DNA from: Brugia malayi
Taxonomy: Eukaryota; Nematoda; Chromadorea; Rhabditida; Onchocercidae
Direction of reading: 5' to 3'
Length of the DNA stretch: 64,000 bases
Assembly (NCBI RefSeq): GCF_000002995.4
Contig: NW_025062479.1
Location: forward strand, 21,882,721-21,946,720
Positions within the stretch are counted from its first letter, which is position 1. Each line of letters opens with the position of its first letter. A program made the position numbers and the translations under genes. Positions 13,184 to 26,824 of the stretch are shown here, in pieces. The notes under the pieces were generated by a model. The model had not been told where the DNA came from, searched no databases, and saw nothing but the letters and a program-made list of their open reading frames with translations.

Positions 13184-14494
13184 TCAGTGATCAGTGGTTC
13201 CCGTTCTACTTGAGCTTGCATTGCTACGTTTTGCAGTTTTCGAGTGCTGTTGATCAACATTATACGTTTGAATTGGAATATTTCGCGTCGGAGTTACTGG
13301 TGGAACATTCTTCTTCCGAGCTTTTATTTCTAGAATACCATTTTCTGAAAATTTATAATCTTTAATAATTTTTCGACTTAATTATTTTTGATTGAATGTG
13401 ACAGTCTTTAGTTATGTCACAGTAAGTGTATGCAATTCTTATCAAACAAAAACTCTTCCTCAACAGTATATCTGATTACCATATTATATGCCTTATTACC
13501 GTATGCCTGATGGTTAATATGTACGTTTACTATTTATATGCTTGAATACCGCATGCCTGATTACCATATACTCGATTAAAATATGTGATTGCTATTCATG
13601 TGTCTAATTACCGTACGCTGATTAACATATGCGATTATTACTTGTGTCTAATTACCGTACACCTGATTACCGCACACCTGACTACCGTATGCCCGATTAA
13701 TATATCTGATTACCATATCAAAAGGGATCGTTTTTCCTTTTTACCTCACTGTTTTTTTTATAAAGAACCTTTAAATTTCTATCAAATTGCAAAAGTAACC
13801 TTTCAAGTGAGAAGTTAAAGTGGTTTTATCGACGTCATCAGGCAACGTGAATCGACGAACGAAGTGTCGTTCAATGAAACCATGCTGATCACGTTGCTGC
13901 TTTTGATGTCCTTCAATTGAAAGTTCACCGTGACGTAGATTGACTTTTAATTCGCTCGGATGAAACTGTGACACATCCATTTCAATAACATAATTTTCCG
14001 CATCGTTTGCAACCTGAGAAGAAAGGAATATGTGAAATTTTCACAAATATTAATTCATTTCTATTCATTCATCAAATTTTAACCTTACTTTGAGTGATAA
14101 TTCAATATAAAACACCAATAAGAGGCAAAAAATATAAGAATTTAAATTATGAAATTTTCTCATTGCAAAACTTTGTCCTCCAATTTTGAGCGTTTAATGA
14201 AATTCAATTCAAAAATTAAAAAAAAAAAAATAAACAATTTCTTATGAATCTGATTTAAATTCTAAGAATGCAAACCTGTCTAAGTAAACCGCCAAAATTG
14301 CATTGATATGATGGCGCGTTTGTCGTTGAACCGTCCCAGCCTATTCCAAATTGGCGGTAATGTTGCTCTAAGCCATGAAACAGGTTTTCAAACATTCGTC
14401 TGACTGTTTCATTAAACGACATGAAATCGGCATCATTGAAACATGATCGATGACCGGAAGGCCGAATATCGCGGTGCTGTCCCGGTGGATTCAT
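13184..14494 (-). CDS. Small heat-shock protein (HSP20/alpha-crystallin)
   Basis: Three exons: 14494-14276, 14013-13800 and 13344-13184, giving 197 residues with agreeing phases (0, then 1). Small heat-shock proteins are ATP-independent chaperones that hold unfolding proteins, usually as cytosolic oligomers. The N-terminal 73 residues are variable and aromatic-rich. The alpha-crystallin domain starts near residue 74, with NYVIEMDVSQFHPSELKV, then GELSIEGHQ and HFVRRFTLPDDVD, and ends in exon 3 with ENGILEIKA. A C-terminal I-x-I anchor (RNIPIQTY) that normally docks into a neighbouring subunit follows, then a Ser-rich tail. Start: the ATG at 14494 opens the frame. I cannot assign it to a particular nematode paralogue. 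Confidence 0.9.
13450..13722. repeat. Degenerate 12-15 bp repeats (gattaccRtatgcct)
   Basis: About 15-20 diverged units resembling ctgattaccgtatgcc occupy most of the second HSP20 intron. Unit length drifts and substitutions are frequent, so this is an old minisatellite. Confidence 0.75.
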
Positions 14495-17400
14495 CAGTTG
14501 TTAATAGTTATTCAAGTTTCCAATTAACCTACATTGAATTAAATAATTTTATAAATTAATTCCAAAAAAAAAAATTGTTATGCACAGATTGAAAGAACTA
14601 ATTTCATCAATTTTAAAAAGAACTTTCCATTATCAATCTATCCATATGTTTTAAAACATTTATTATTATCCATTTATTTTCATACTTTAAGTTTTTTCCA
14701 TTTTGAAAGTTATTTTCACAAAAACATGAATTTGATGACAGCTCTTATTGAACTACGATTCTTACCACTCCATCATTCACAGATGATTTTAATAATTTAC
14801 CTTTAAGTTAATTATTTCTTAAGGTAACCACTCAACTAGAAATAATATTAACAAATGAATGCTACAACAGTAAATTTTCTTTTATATTCTTATCTGATGA
14901 CTAAATTATACAATTTTTTTGCATTTATCTCACCATTTTCTTCCATTTTTGCATCCAACTTTTTCTTAATATTATTATCTGTAATTTCGTATTTATCCCA
15001 AATTTATTTCATTACAAACGGGCAAAGTATCACAGCTTCATATTCCCTTTGCAATCATATATGAAATAATTTTTGACATTAATTCTAAATTATTACTATT
15101 ATTCATACAAATTGTAATTATATCCTGAAATCCTATAATATGAGTGTAAGCTAATGTTATAATTACACGTTTACTTATCGAATATTTTCTCGAATTTCCT
15201 GGTGCAATCGTAAAATGTTAAAATGCGAGAATGTCAACTCATATATCAACCACGTATGACAGAGACGTGCATTGCATCTTAACATCAAACTCTCTGACAA
15301 ACTAAAATAATCAAACCCTCAATTCGTTCAATGTAAAGCGTATTCCACGTCCATTGTGCTATGTATTCCACTTCTTATGTGCTACATATATTACGGGCCG
15401 TACGTGTAAACGTGACATCAACTTATAAATGATTAATTCAGTCAATACTGAATATGCAAGCGTACAACAATTTCATTCATTTTTTGCAACTCTTAAACAA
15501 TTCCTTATCAAACGTTTATTAATATTTGAACAACTGAATATTACGTCATACTTTGACATCAATTTCTTATGTTATTGAATCTCTGTCAAAGTATAGAAGA
15601 AGAAAAGTAATAGAAATGAAGAGTTTATGTTTTCATTTCAAACTGATGAAATAATTATGATAAATAAATGCTATGATATATGATAATTAATAAATAAACA
15701 AAATTGAAAACTGCAAAAAAAAAAAGAAAGAATTTCGGTTACTTTTACAAACTTTCAACAGTAATTTCCTTTCAAAATAAAATTATCAACAATGATATAT
15801 CAATTATGAATTGAGTAATTAATTAAAATGAATTTTACTATCAAAAAACAAAATATTACAAAAAAGAAAATATACTAAAAGCAAACTGAATGAAAATTAT
15901 CTAAATGACTGGGAATGCTTTGCTTATTAAATATCATCTTTGCATCATTTGACATTTGACATTTGACATAGCCAATAGTATCACACAGCCAATAATGAAG
16001 CCAAAGGATAAAACAATAAAGGAAGCAAAAATTAATGATAATCATTTCATTGGCATTTTAATTAAGAAAAAAAAAAAAGATAATTAATAAATTGAAAAGA
16101 TGAAATTATTTTCATTTCTCAAAACGAACTTATTATAATATTAATTATCCTCACATTTCTCATTATTGATCTATTCAAAAGTGTTAATCAATCAATTTTG
16201 ATAGCCTTTTAAACCTTCCAATAAATCTGGCAATTTTCAGTAATATTTCTTTTATCTTTGACCAATTTGCTGCCAATTTCTTTACAAAATCTATTACCTA
16301 TATATTTTGAGTGAAAAAAAAAAAAAAAAAAAATGTAATATGATAAGTAACACTATTAAGTATAATCATATCTAAAATTATTATCATAAAACAGAATGAT
16401 GTAATTTTCATATACAATTTGATTAAAAAATTTCAGCACATAATCTTTCCTTAACACAAATTATGATTTATAGTTAAACTCAAATTTAGCATTTATTTGA
16501 TAATTTTGAAAGAAACATATGAATTTTGCTAATAACATTAGTACTTTAATAAAAAAATTGAAGTGAGATTATTTTTTAAGAGATGAAAGACACAATCTTT
16601 TTCAAATCTTTCCTAATTTTCTACAAAAAATTTTTGTCTAATCTAATGGACAAATAACTTTAACGGTCTGTTAATAAAAAGTAAAATAATAAAAATGAAA
16701 TTAATGATAGATTATCAAAACAAAACAAAATTAAAAAAGAAAGCATTCAGTAAATTACAATTAGAAATTTTCAATTGAAAAATTAACTCTGAAAATCTTA
16801 GCAATTTAACATCACTTTAAGGGAAATTCAGAAATTACAAGATAATACTTACCTTCACCTTTTTGCGTAATTCAGTGAAATGACGAATTTGTACAAATGG
16901 AATCGCTTTCAAAATAATCTTAAAACTTTAATCTTACTGAAATTCAAATTTTAGAAAATGAATTAACTCAATTGTAACAGCCAGAAAATAAAGTGTTAAA
17001 TCTTTAAATATCATTATAAACACACAAATATGCTATATCACATCTGAACACATTTGAAATGAATAATAATAAGAATTCATAAGTCTTTATTAGACTATTG
17101 AAAACATTTTTATAATTTATTGAATTTTAAAAGATAAATAAATTAAAATTCCTTTTTTTTTTTTTTTTTGAAATATCACTGTAAATTAATTAATTGAATA
17201 ATACTTTTGTATGCGAATTAAAAAGATGAATCGAAATTATAACGATATGATGGATAAAAGTTGATAAATTTTTTTCTTTCTAGAAAAATTGTTTGCTATT
17301 TCTTTCATTTTTGATATTTCTGTCATTTAAGATTTTTTTTCAAAACATATTTCTTACAAAGTTAAGAAAAATTTTAGTCATTCATTATTAATAAATAAAG

Positions 17401-18510
17401 AAGAAAATTATGCAAGCTTATATGAAAGGAAGAAATTTTCGGTTGACATCAAATAATATACATTTGTCACATTACTAAACCATACTTGAACAGAAAATTG
17501 CTTATCATATGTGTTAAATAACTTAAATAATGGAATGGTACTTGAACCATTTCAAGTCTTCAAACAATTTTAAAAAATGAAATTCATTGTGAATAACTGA
17601 TGTGAATAGTGTCACAATAAATTTGAAACAAGAAACTAACAAATTTGTTATTGAAATTAATCGTTTCTTGAAATAATTGTTATAAATAACTGATTACAAT
17701 TGCTATTTTAAAAAAGAAATATCAAAATAATAAAATTAAACCATTTTGTTTCAATTACTTATTTCAATTTAAAATAGTAAATTAAATTTTAGGCCTTTTT
17801 TCAAAACGTTCACCTTGCCATCTTTATTTATTATTAGTGATAAATCAGTAAGATCTAACTTACCTATTCCTTTACACTTACTTTTCTCTTCATTACTTAC
17901 ATCATTTCTTGCTTTTCTCAAAATAATATATTTAACAGCATTTGATATATCAAAAAAAAAAAAAAAACAATTTTATTGATTTGAAATCAAATTTTTAAAT
18001 TGCAAACTAATCAATCAGTAAACTAATTTAGAGTTCATATCAAAAATAGATGCAAAAATGAGATGAAGTTAAATTTTGGAATTAATCTGCTAGAAGTTTA
18101 AAATAGTTCAGTTAGAATTTTACAGAAATGAAAAAGTAGATCTCAAATTCTATACTTTTTTTTTCGTAATAATTTTTTTTAATATTTTTTTTTTCTGAAT
18201 AATTTTTGAACAAATAATAATTATTCGTTGAGAAAGTTTGTTAAAATAATTTGGTTTAATTTCATTTCGTTAACTCTAAATTTTTTTTTTGTTCTGCTAA
18301 TCTCTCATTCAAATTGATAATTATTTCAAATGTTACTTTAAATAGTTAGTTTAGTTAATTTTTTAGCACTAATTTTGAAATTAAAAAAATATCGCATTCC
18401 GTTGTTTTTTTTTTGTTTTCATTAAATTACTTTTATATCAAACAACAAAAAACAAATAAAAATTTGCAATTAAAAGAACCATTATTAGACAATATATTTC
18501 ATTTATATAT
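14495..18510. other. Intergenic, 4 kb
   Basis: Upstream of the HSP20 gene and downstream of the Ras-like gene. It contains a short diverged duplication at about 15340-15390 (gtattccac...gtgctac) and many homopolymers. A minus-strand stretch at 16862-16921 is open, flanked by AG and gtaagt, and could be an orphan exon, but it has no Met and no partner exon. Nothing else is supported. Confidence 0.5.
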
Positions 18511-21500
18511 TTAACTTATTGAACACATTTTAGAGTTAATTTTAGTTTTCATTTTCTCTGTACTTTTCTCATTGTTTATTTTTGTAAACCATTGTAGCAA
18601 ACTTTTTTGTTGTTGTTCTCGCTGCAATCGAATTGCTCTAATCATTTCTTCCATAAATTTTAAAGTTCCATCATAATTTGGTATTGTTATAGACAACAAT
18701 TTGCAATGTGTACCAAACAAATTTGCCACATTTTGTCTCTGAAAGAGTAATCTCAAAGTAATCTAAATTCTTTTTTATAATCATTACTCTTTTCTAACTT
18801 TAATTTTTGCATCAATAATTCAACGATGGATCAATCATTAAAATAATAATTGATTTTTTTGATATTATACTGATCATAATATGATTAGGCAATATAATTA
18901 GCATCAATCAATTTCAAAATTAGAATTTTATCCAATTTACTTCTTCATACTTGCTAAAAGTAATCTTTAAAAGTTTTAACATTTTGTGGAATTACTTTAT
19001 ACTTTGTCATTTGTCTTTTCATTAATTGCTTTATTATTGATATTCGTTGCTTAATATTTCAAACACTACAGATAAGTTACAATCTTTTATTTTTACTTTA
19101 TCGATAAGTAATTCATTCGTCGATTTTACAAATCTTAAATAGTTTTTCTTTTTTTTTTTTTTTCAACTTATTTTAGAAATAAATCATTTAAGATAAATTA
19201 ATTATCCATTTCATTGGTGACAATCTCTGCTAGCGTTTTTATTACAGGTTAAACAAGTAATTGGCTTACTTTTACTGAAGTTTATAACTTTACTTTCAGA
19301 TTCTTTCACTTGTATGTGGCATTAGATTGGATTGTCATCCTACCTTACAAATTATAAGTGTTCATTTGTAAAATTTTCATCGTCTGATCGAGATTGTCAC
19401 ATAATGTTACTTAGCTTTCAAATCTGCGACATTAATTATTTGAGAAATTTTTCCTTCATTATTTTAATTCAGTTAATCTTTCAGACTAGAATAAGCAGTA
19501 TTCACTACTTTTGCACTATTTCGAATTTTTTGAAATTAATTCGTAAGCATTAAGAATTGATAAAATTATTCAAATTATAATTGCTATTGTTATCATTGCT
19601 AATATTATTATCAATAAAATTTGACAAAACTGTGATGCAATTATGAGTTAATTCAAGTAATAAAAGTATTCAACCTGAATTGTTGTAATTTTAGTACTTC
19701 CATATCGCTTATAATTATTTTTGTGATTCAAATCCATTGCAGTTTTCGTTCTAACTGCATTTTCAACCATTAATGGATGCACTGAATTCGACTTATACTT
19801 TTGAGATGCCAATGGAATTATTGGCTCTGGGCACTTTTCGTCTACATCCTCATTTCCAATTAAAAGTATTGGTGGCTATAATTGTAGTTCACAATTCGCT
19901 TTTTATACAACAGTGAGTTTGCAAATTAATGATTATATAATTTTAAAAAATTCCTAAAGTATTACTTTAGGAATTTTATTTAAAATTTTATGGTTGAATA
20001 AGCCAATAATTGATTGAAAAAAGGATGGAAATTTGAATTTTTCTTTTGTTGTAGATCAATTGTATAAGTTAGTATTGGAAGAATTGGAAATGCCAAGCAG
20101 TTAATTTACCTTTGAAAATTGCAAAATATTTTGTTGCTAATAGCAAATATTTTTATTATGGCTTTTTTTTTTTTTCTGTTTGTCAAAATTGTTTCAAAAA
20201 ATTTTATAGGGGGAACAAATTTGAAAAATTGTAAGCAAAGTTCAAATATTTATATCTAATATTTAAAAGCTAAGTTAAGTGATTAATAACTAAAATTATC
20301 ATAACTTGAAATAAATGTATTATTTAAATAACTAAAACAAGCATTTGAACTTTGAGCTTTATGATTCTTAACTCAAAATAATATTTTCATACTTTTGTTT
20401 TAGATAGAAATCAAAATGATACCATAGAACGAAAAGAATATCAGAAAAAAAAAAAAAAAAAAGGAAACTTCTAGATTATCATTGCTTTTAAAATTTAAAT
20501 GTAATTAAAAAATTTTAAATGGTGCTTGATTTGTGAGACATTTTGCTATCTTTAATGACAATTCTAATGATGACAATTTGAAAAGATAAGAAATTTGTGT
20601 GCATTAAGAAGCCATATGCTGATAGACTCATAAAATTTTTAGATAGCTAACATTTAAAAGTTATCATTTAAACTGTGATCATTGCTCCCTAAAAATATTT
20701 TATGTTGTCAAAAAAATTTTTTCCTGCTATTAACATAAAGAAATTATTTTAAGTAAACAATAATAGCTAATATTTTCTTGTACCGAAATTTTTTGAAAAA
20801 TTTCAACGTATAAATAGCATTTAATTTTCCTTTTTTTTTTTTTTTCAGGAGATAAGCAGCATATTTTATCAGTATTTTCAATTATTAGAAGCATTTGAAA
20901 AATTGATCATTTCACCGAGATAAGCTATGTCCAACTAAATTAATTATTAACAATAATGAATTTGTATAATCTTTTCAAACGATTTTACCAAAAATTTTCT
21001 TCTCACTACAGATTTTTTTAATGCATCAAAAAATTAATTTTCTTAACTTAAACTTTTTATTATAATTTAACTATTATTAATTCTTAGAACTGAAATACCT
21101 TAATTTTATTTCGTATTATTTGAAAATCAAGTGCCACATCATGTAATTGATTAACCGAATTCTGTGATGAAATACGATAAAATAATATTACACCGTGTGC
21201 CTTACGAATTGACATTTGTCGTGCTCCTGTATGTTCCTAAAATTGTTAATTTCAAGATTTTTTTTTTAAAATGATTGATGTAAATTTTATTTGAAATTGT
21301 TATTTACTTACTATGCCTGAATCGATCAATTCAATGTTAGCCTCTGAACCATCAACAATATAAGTTAAATAGTAAGTATCTTGATAGTTAATATGTCTTT
21401 CACATTGTACTGCTGTTGATTTAATCTTTTCTAGCTGTAATTCAAAATTTTTAAAATTTCAAATGCAGAAGAAACAAAAAAAAAAAAAAAAAAAATTGTA

Positions 21501-21789
21501 GAAATGAAGATCATTTAAGCAATGTATAATAATATATTATCTAATCGTTTTTAATAAATTCAATCCAATGGATTTTAGTAAATTAAATATTTCACTATAG
21601 TGAACAAAAAATAGTCATCATTATTATTATCATCATCATCATCATAATTTCCTAAAACTTCTTACAATACAAAATAATAATAATAATAAGTAAATAAATG
21701 AATAAATAAATAAGTAAATCAAATTTTACCAGTTCTTCTTTTTCAGATGAGCCGATAAAAACGATTGTTAATCCTGAATTTTGTGCCAT
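18511..21789 (-). CDS. Ras-like small GTPase homologue lacking nucleotide-binding motifs
   Basis: Five exons, all phase 0: 21789-21730, 21434-21312, 21236-21099, 19875-19675 and 18738-18511; 249 residues. The core matches the Ras fold in order: beta1 LTIVFIG; a switch-II-like segment LIDSGIEHTGARQMSIRKAH; beta4 GVILFYRI; beta5 PPILLIGNED; and the last helix region RQNVANLFGTHCKLLSI...EEMIRAIR. However, the P-loop GxxxxGKS is replaced by GSSEKEEL, DxxG is reduced to DSGI, NKxD reads NEDV, and the SAK motif reads SIT. GTP binding and hydrolysis are therefore unlikely; a scaffold or pseudo-GTPase role is inferred. An insertion of about 50 residues follows beta5, and the C-terminus lacks a CAAX box (it ends CSIS). 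The long third intron holds no other exon that I can see. Confidence 0.75.
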
Positions 21790-23902
21790 TTGATAATGTT
21801 AACAAATAAATCAGTGTGTAAGTAAACAAGTTAATATTTTCTATTTTCTCGTCTATTTGTAATATTGTTGACTTCCTAAAATATACTTTATTATTTCTTT
21901 CATATAATCATATATTTTTTAAATAAATGCTTTCAATTGTTAATCTGTAAGAGAAAAAAAAAAAAAAAACGATGAGTTAAATAAAAATTCTATGAAAAAT
22001 AATTATTTCATAATGAAGAAAAAATTTTATACAGTAAAAAAGAGAGAGAAATTGAACACAATTAGGTATTTTTTATTGTTGAAGTAATAAAATTTCACTC
22101 CAACTTGTTAAATACAGAATGAAGTTTAAAGATTAATATCAAAATATATAAATTGAAATATAAATCTGCTAGCAATTTAAAATGGAAATTCTTGGCGTTA
22201 GCAATAACAAACAATTTCTTCTCATAGTGTCATTTCTCAGAATTTGTTAGTTGGTATAAAAATTAATCTAATCTAATTAAATGACAACGAAGAGATGATA
22301 AAATTATAATATGAATGAAACTTAAAAATTAACACTACCCAAAGGGAAAATATTGAAAAGATAGAAAGTAAATTATTGCATAAAACTGAGCAAAATACAG
22401 GTAAATAAATATTAATAAATTTTTTTAGTAGGTAAATAAATATTAATAAAAAGTTTTATAATACAAAAGTATAACTATTGCAATAATTGCTAATGTGAAA
22501 CCGATTAAATTTAATTTGAAAATTGGCATTCCAAATAAGCGTAGTTTATGGTTAACGCAGTAAAATATTTATTTTATTTTTTTTTTTCACACAAAGAGCA
22601 AAGATTTAACAAAACAAAGATTTTTCGTTTTTTCGTTTTTTTTGAGAAAAAGTTTTACTGCAATTCTTCTGAAATGATTGGAATAAAATGAGCAAAGAAT
22701 GGTTGTAAAAAATGAATCATTGGACACTAAATCAACGTAAATTGTGCTTGAATTTATACAGAAATTTAAATTTTTGAAAATTCTTTAATTTCAGTAAAAT
22801 TTTCTGAATTTCTTTTACAATTTTGGAAATCTTAGTAATAATTTCCTTTAATTTCATTCTTTACTTAAATACTTTTATTATCGTTTCTTCTTTATCACTT
22901 ACTCATCGAAATGTTATAATCATTTTTATTTATTTATTTATTTATTCATCATGTGGAATATTCTCGATTATGAATCATTATTAACTTCTTCATTCATTTA
23001 ATTTGAAAAGATTATGAAGTCAATAGAACTATCATTAATAATGTCCATAGCTGAATAATCTTAACCTTAAATTTTATTTTCCTACTTGAAAATTTAAAAG
23101 GATACCCTGTCGAGAATTAGAAATTTTTCCCGAAAATACATTAGAAAAAATTGAAATAAGTGAAAAATTTTTTGAATAATAATAATAATTGCTAAGGAAT
23201 ATTTGGAAAATAGAATGCATAATAAAAGGAGCTGAGAAAGTACAGTGGTAATTCACTACGGTCACCACGGTAACTCATTGCTTATAATCAGTTTTAGTAC
23301 TTAATTAATATGGAAAGTATATCTATAATTACTTCTCAATTCTAATAAATAATAATTATTTCTTGTTTGGAATCCATTTGTTGATCACTTTGAATTGAGG
23401 GAAAATTTTAAAAGAGATTTTTAATTCAAGGAAATAAGAAAATTACAGACACAAAGTTGAAATTATCAAATGAAATCAGTAAGTTTATCAAATTTAGTAT
23501 TCACTAATTTCTTCATCCGATTATCTCTCTCATACTAAGCAAGCGTGGGATTAAATTTTCATCTTAGGCTACGCTGTCATAATTGCAGTACGCGACATGG
23601 TTGCAAACAATGTAAAGTAATTGTTTCATGAGGAACTGTAGGGGTGTGTTGTGTTTAGTTTGGTAGGGTCACGTTGCGTGACCTTTTAGTAGCTAATGTA
23701 AGCAGTGAGGTGATTAAATTCATTGATCTGATAACATAGATCGAGATACTGCTGAAATATCATATTTGTCTCTGATAAGTTTGCTAATTTCGTTATAAGT
23801 TTAATATGGAATTCTCGAATTCGTTCATTTTTTATCTTGTATTTCATGAAGCAATGGACGATTGTTGAAATGAACGAAGTGTTGATGATCCGTTCTTCAG
23901 AT
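21790..23902. other. Divergent intergenic region
   Basis: Lies between the divergently transcribed Ras-like gene (minus) and MVB12 (plus), so it probably holds both promoters. A less AT-rich patch at about 23560-23700 includes the near-palindrome gtcacgttgcgtgac (about 23668-23682). No coding exon is supported. Confidence 0.5.
23891..23900 (+). promoter_or_regulatory. Likely spliced-leader acceptor, MVB12
   Basis: cgttcttcag ends two bases before the ATG at 23903. The conserved domain begins eight residues later, which supports this start over the in-frame ATGs further upstream. Confidence 0.55.
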
Positions 23903-26824
23903 ATGGGTGATGAAAACAATGTTAATCCGATTACGTCTATAATTATTGTTGCTGATAAAAATCGATGTCCTCGTGGATTCAGTCCGGTATGACTCATGCA
24001 TCTTTAAATTGAATGCAAGAATTTTATCTTATGTTTTTACGTCAGGTTATCACTCATATGAAGTAGTTCAGCCCTTATTATTATCCTTATGATTCCTGAT
24101 TGTAGCACTGAATCTGCCAAGATGTCAAAATTGCAGCTTTTCAAATTTGGTTTAAATTAATCATGAAAGATATATTTAGAACCATATATTCATTGCCTAT
24201 TTATGTGCTCATTTGTCTCAAAACTAGGCGTGATTTAAACACATCCGTTGAGATTAACATTGACATAGAGCTGGATTAGCTACACTTTAAAAAAGTTGTG
24301 ATTTCTATTACATATTAAGGCTTTATTTATGTATTTTTATTTTGGTCGTTTCTTACATCCACTTTATTTCATTTTTGCTCATTCTGACTTCAGATTACAA
24401 AAACGTTCGACGAACAAAATGATGCTGACTTATGGAGGGAAAGTTCATTCAATTTTTTTAGTCGACCTGTACGATATTTGGCAATCACTAGAGATACTCC
24501 TCAAAACACAGTATGTTTTTAAGGTTTTGGAATTCCAACTAATGCAGCTAGGACATAGTTAAAACCAATTTCCAGCAGTGTTTCTGAAAAAAACTTTGCT
24601 ATTCATATTCCTTCGTTGAAAGTTGATTTGGTCTTAGAAGTTTTTCAGTTCTTTAATTCAAGATTTCATACTTCTGTGATGAAGTATACGTGTTTTTATT
24701 TAATATATCACAAATTTTTTTTTCCCTCTTTTTTTGCTCTTTTTTTTTCAGATTAGTACACATGTAGTGACAGATTTATGTGTCGTAAAGGACTCCGACC
24801 CAATTCCCATGGGTTTTATCGCCATCGATTATACGGCAGATTCAAGTAAGTTATTAATACAGAATCACTGGGTTTAATTCTTTTCGATTCTTTGAGAAGT
24901 ATAGTGCAGTCTTAATATTTTTCTTAGCTTATTATTGCTATTTGTATTTTGTCAAAATTATGGTTCACGAAAAATGGTTTGCCAGAACCCTGTTTTTGGA
25001 TCTTTGAGTTGAACTGGAACAGTTTTTTCTTTTTTTTTTTCCTAACGTAAAGGTTGATTTTTATTCATCTGCTGGGTTTGTATTTCCGAGTATTGGTTAG
25101 CAGTGAATGGTGTACTTTTTTCATATGCTTTTAAAAATGTTGCATCAAACACTGTTTTTTTTTTTTCGCTTTTCATTCGTAAAGGAAAAACTCAAAAAAT
25201 ATTTTGCAGAGGAAAAAGCTTTACGCAAAAAATATCTCTGTGTGCGCACGGTAGCTCGAGATGCTGTTGTTGACGCCGTTGGAGAAATAGTTTTGTTAAG
25301 TAAGATGAGGAAGCCACCCAAGAATTATTCATCTGCTGGGTTTGTATTTCCGATTATTTACTATTTCTCTAATTTCGAAAGTGCTGTTTGAAGTTACCAT
25401 CATAAATTGATTAACAAGAACCACGTAATGTTAGAGTGCGATTCTCTAAAGTCTGATTAACAAGAATAATTTATTCATACATTATTTTTTGATTATGTTC
25501 TTCATGCACTTACATTTCATTGTTTTAGCTGACTTCTTCTGAATAAAAACTTAACCCTTCATCAAGTTTGTTATTAATATTTGAAAACTTCCATGTGACA
25601 TCAGATTTTGCTTTTGAGAAACATAGATTTCTCAATAAAAATTATTCCTTCAGAAAAGTCCTTGTCACGCAAAAAAATCTGACTACGTAATGTTAAAGTG
25701 CGATTCTCTAAAGTGCCTGTTTGGAATAGGGGTCTAAAATTTCTCATTTTTCTAATTTGTTGGTCTAATCGAAAAATTCCACTTCATTCATAATTTCTGT
25801 TGGCTTTTAATATATGATATATGTGTCACATGATATATTGAAAATCCGATGTTTTAATTTTTTAATTTCAGTGAAATAGATGGCATTTTGGTATGCTTCA
25901 AACATATCGTAATTCCATCATCATTTGGTGTCGCAATACCTCGTAGCAGATCGTAAGTTATTCACAACTTGATATTTTAAATATCTATTAACTAAGTATA
26001 CTTGATGTATTTAAAATAGCTTTGTTGAATGATTCATAACTTTATCTTCGACTGGCAGTATCCAATTCAGAATAGTAAGCCTTCTTACTGAGTTTCAAGT
26101 TAAAACATTGCTTTTAAGTATGCTAGTTGCAGCACAACTTCTGTATTATACCCACCCATTGAGACCAATGAATCCCGACATTCCACTCCTGCGCTGGACA
26201 GAACAAAAATGACTAGTATTACAACAAAAAATGCTTTAACTATAAAAGCGGGTGTGAAACGAGGTGTGGAAGATGTTCCTTTCAGATTGAATCCTCAGGT
26301 GGAAAGCATTTTAGCTAAAAATAAGGTAAGATATTTGTTATTATAATGGGAAACATTCAAATTTTTGTCGAAAAGAATGCTTTAGAATCTTTTCTACCCT
26401 TTGCCTTTTACTTGAATTTTCTGTCACTTTTTGGTTGATTTTATAGTTATATAATAAGCATGATTTCTTGCGATTAAATTGACCGTTAAAAGTATCTATT
26501 CATTCTTATTGAAATGCAGTGATGAATACTTCTGGCATATATTCTAGCAGATATGTGTTAGCTTTATCTAGTTTTTGCATTTCCTATGCAAAATAAAATG
26601 TTTAAAGGATATAGTAGAAGACCATGTATAATTATAACAGTTTATTTCTTAAATTAAATTCCTAAGTTCCAAAGTCATTGTTTATATGTTTGTTAAGTGG
26701 TGAGTTTTAAAGAAATTTTCAGTTGGAAATGTTACCGGAATTAAAGAAATGTGATTCTGAACAATTGGATCGTGATTACTGTTATTACTTTACTCTAGAA
26801 CGAGCAATGCTTTCTAATTCCTGA
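23903..26824 (+). CDS. mvb-12: ESCRT-I subunit MVB12 (MABP + UMA domains)
   Basis: Seven exons with agreeing phases: 23903-23986, 24394-24510, 24752-24845, 25210-25339, 25872-25952, 26133-26325 and 26723-26824; 266 residues. MVB12 joins TSG101, VPS28 and VPS37 in ESCRT-I, which sorts ubiquitinated cargo into multivesicular bodies on endosomes. The N-terminal MABP domain (about residues 9-165) has three beta-repeat motifs: NPITSIIIVADKNRCPRGF, then DADLWRESSF..RYLAITR, then LCVVKDSDPIPMGFIAID and GEIDGILVCFKH. A Thr/Ser-rich linker leads to the UMA box (VPFRLNPQVESIL, about 217-227) and a C-terminal stretch LERAMLSNS. Domain order and length fit metazoan MVB12. The antisense open frame over exon 1 is a shadow. 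Confidence 0.9.
25061..25353. repeat. Local duplication of exon 4/intron 4 junction in MVB12
   Basis: A 29-bp segment beginning ttattcatctgctgggtttg is identical at 25061-25089 (intron 3) and 25325-25353 (spanning the exon 4 donor). The intronic copy carries a second copy of the donor site. Confidence 0.9.
25423..25714. repeat. 30-bp direct repeat pair in MVB12 intron 4
   Basis: acgtaatgttagagtgcgat and following bases recur at 25423-25452 and 25685-25714 with one mismatch in 30. Confidence 0.85.

Noticed and set aside
23686..23997. 103-codon minus-strand open frame
   Set aside because: It is antisense to MVB12 exon 1 and its upstream flank; the plus strand encodes the conserved MABP start there, so the minus frame is a shadow.
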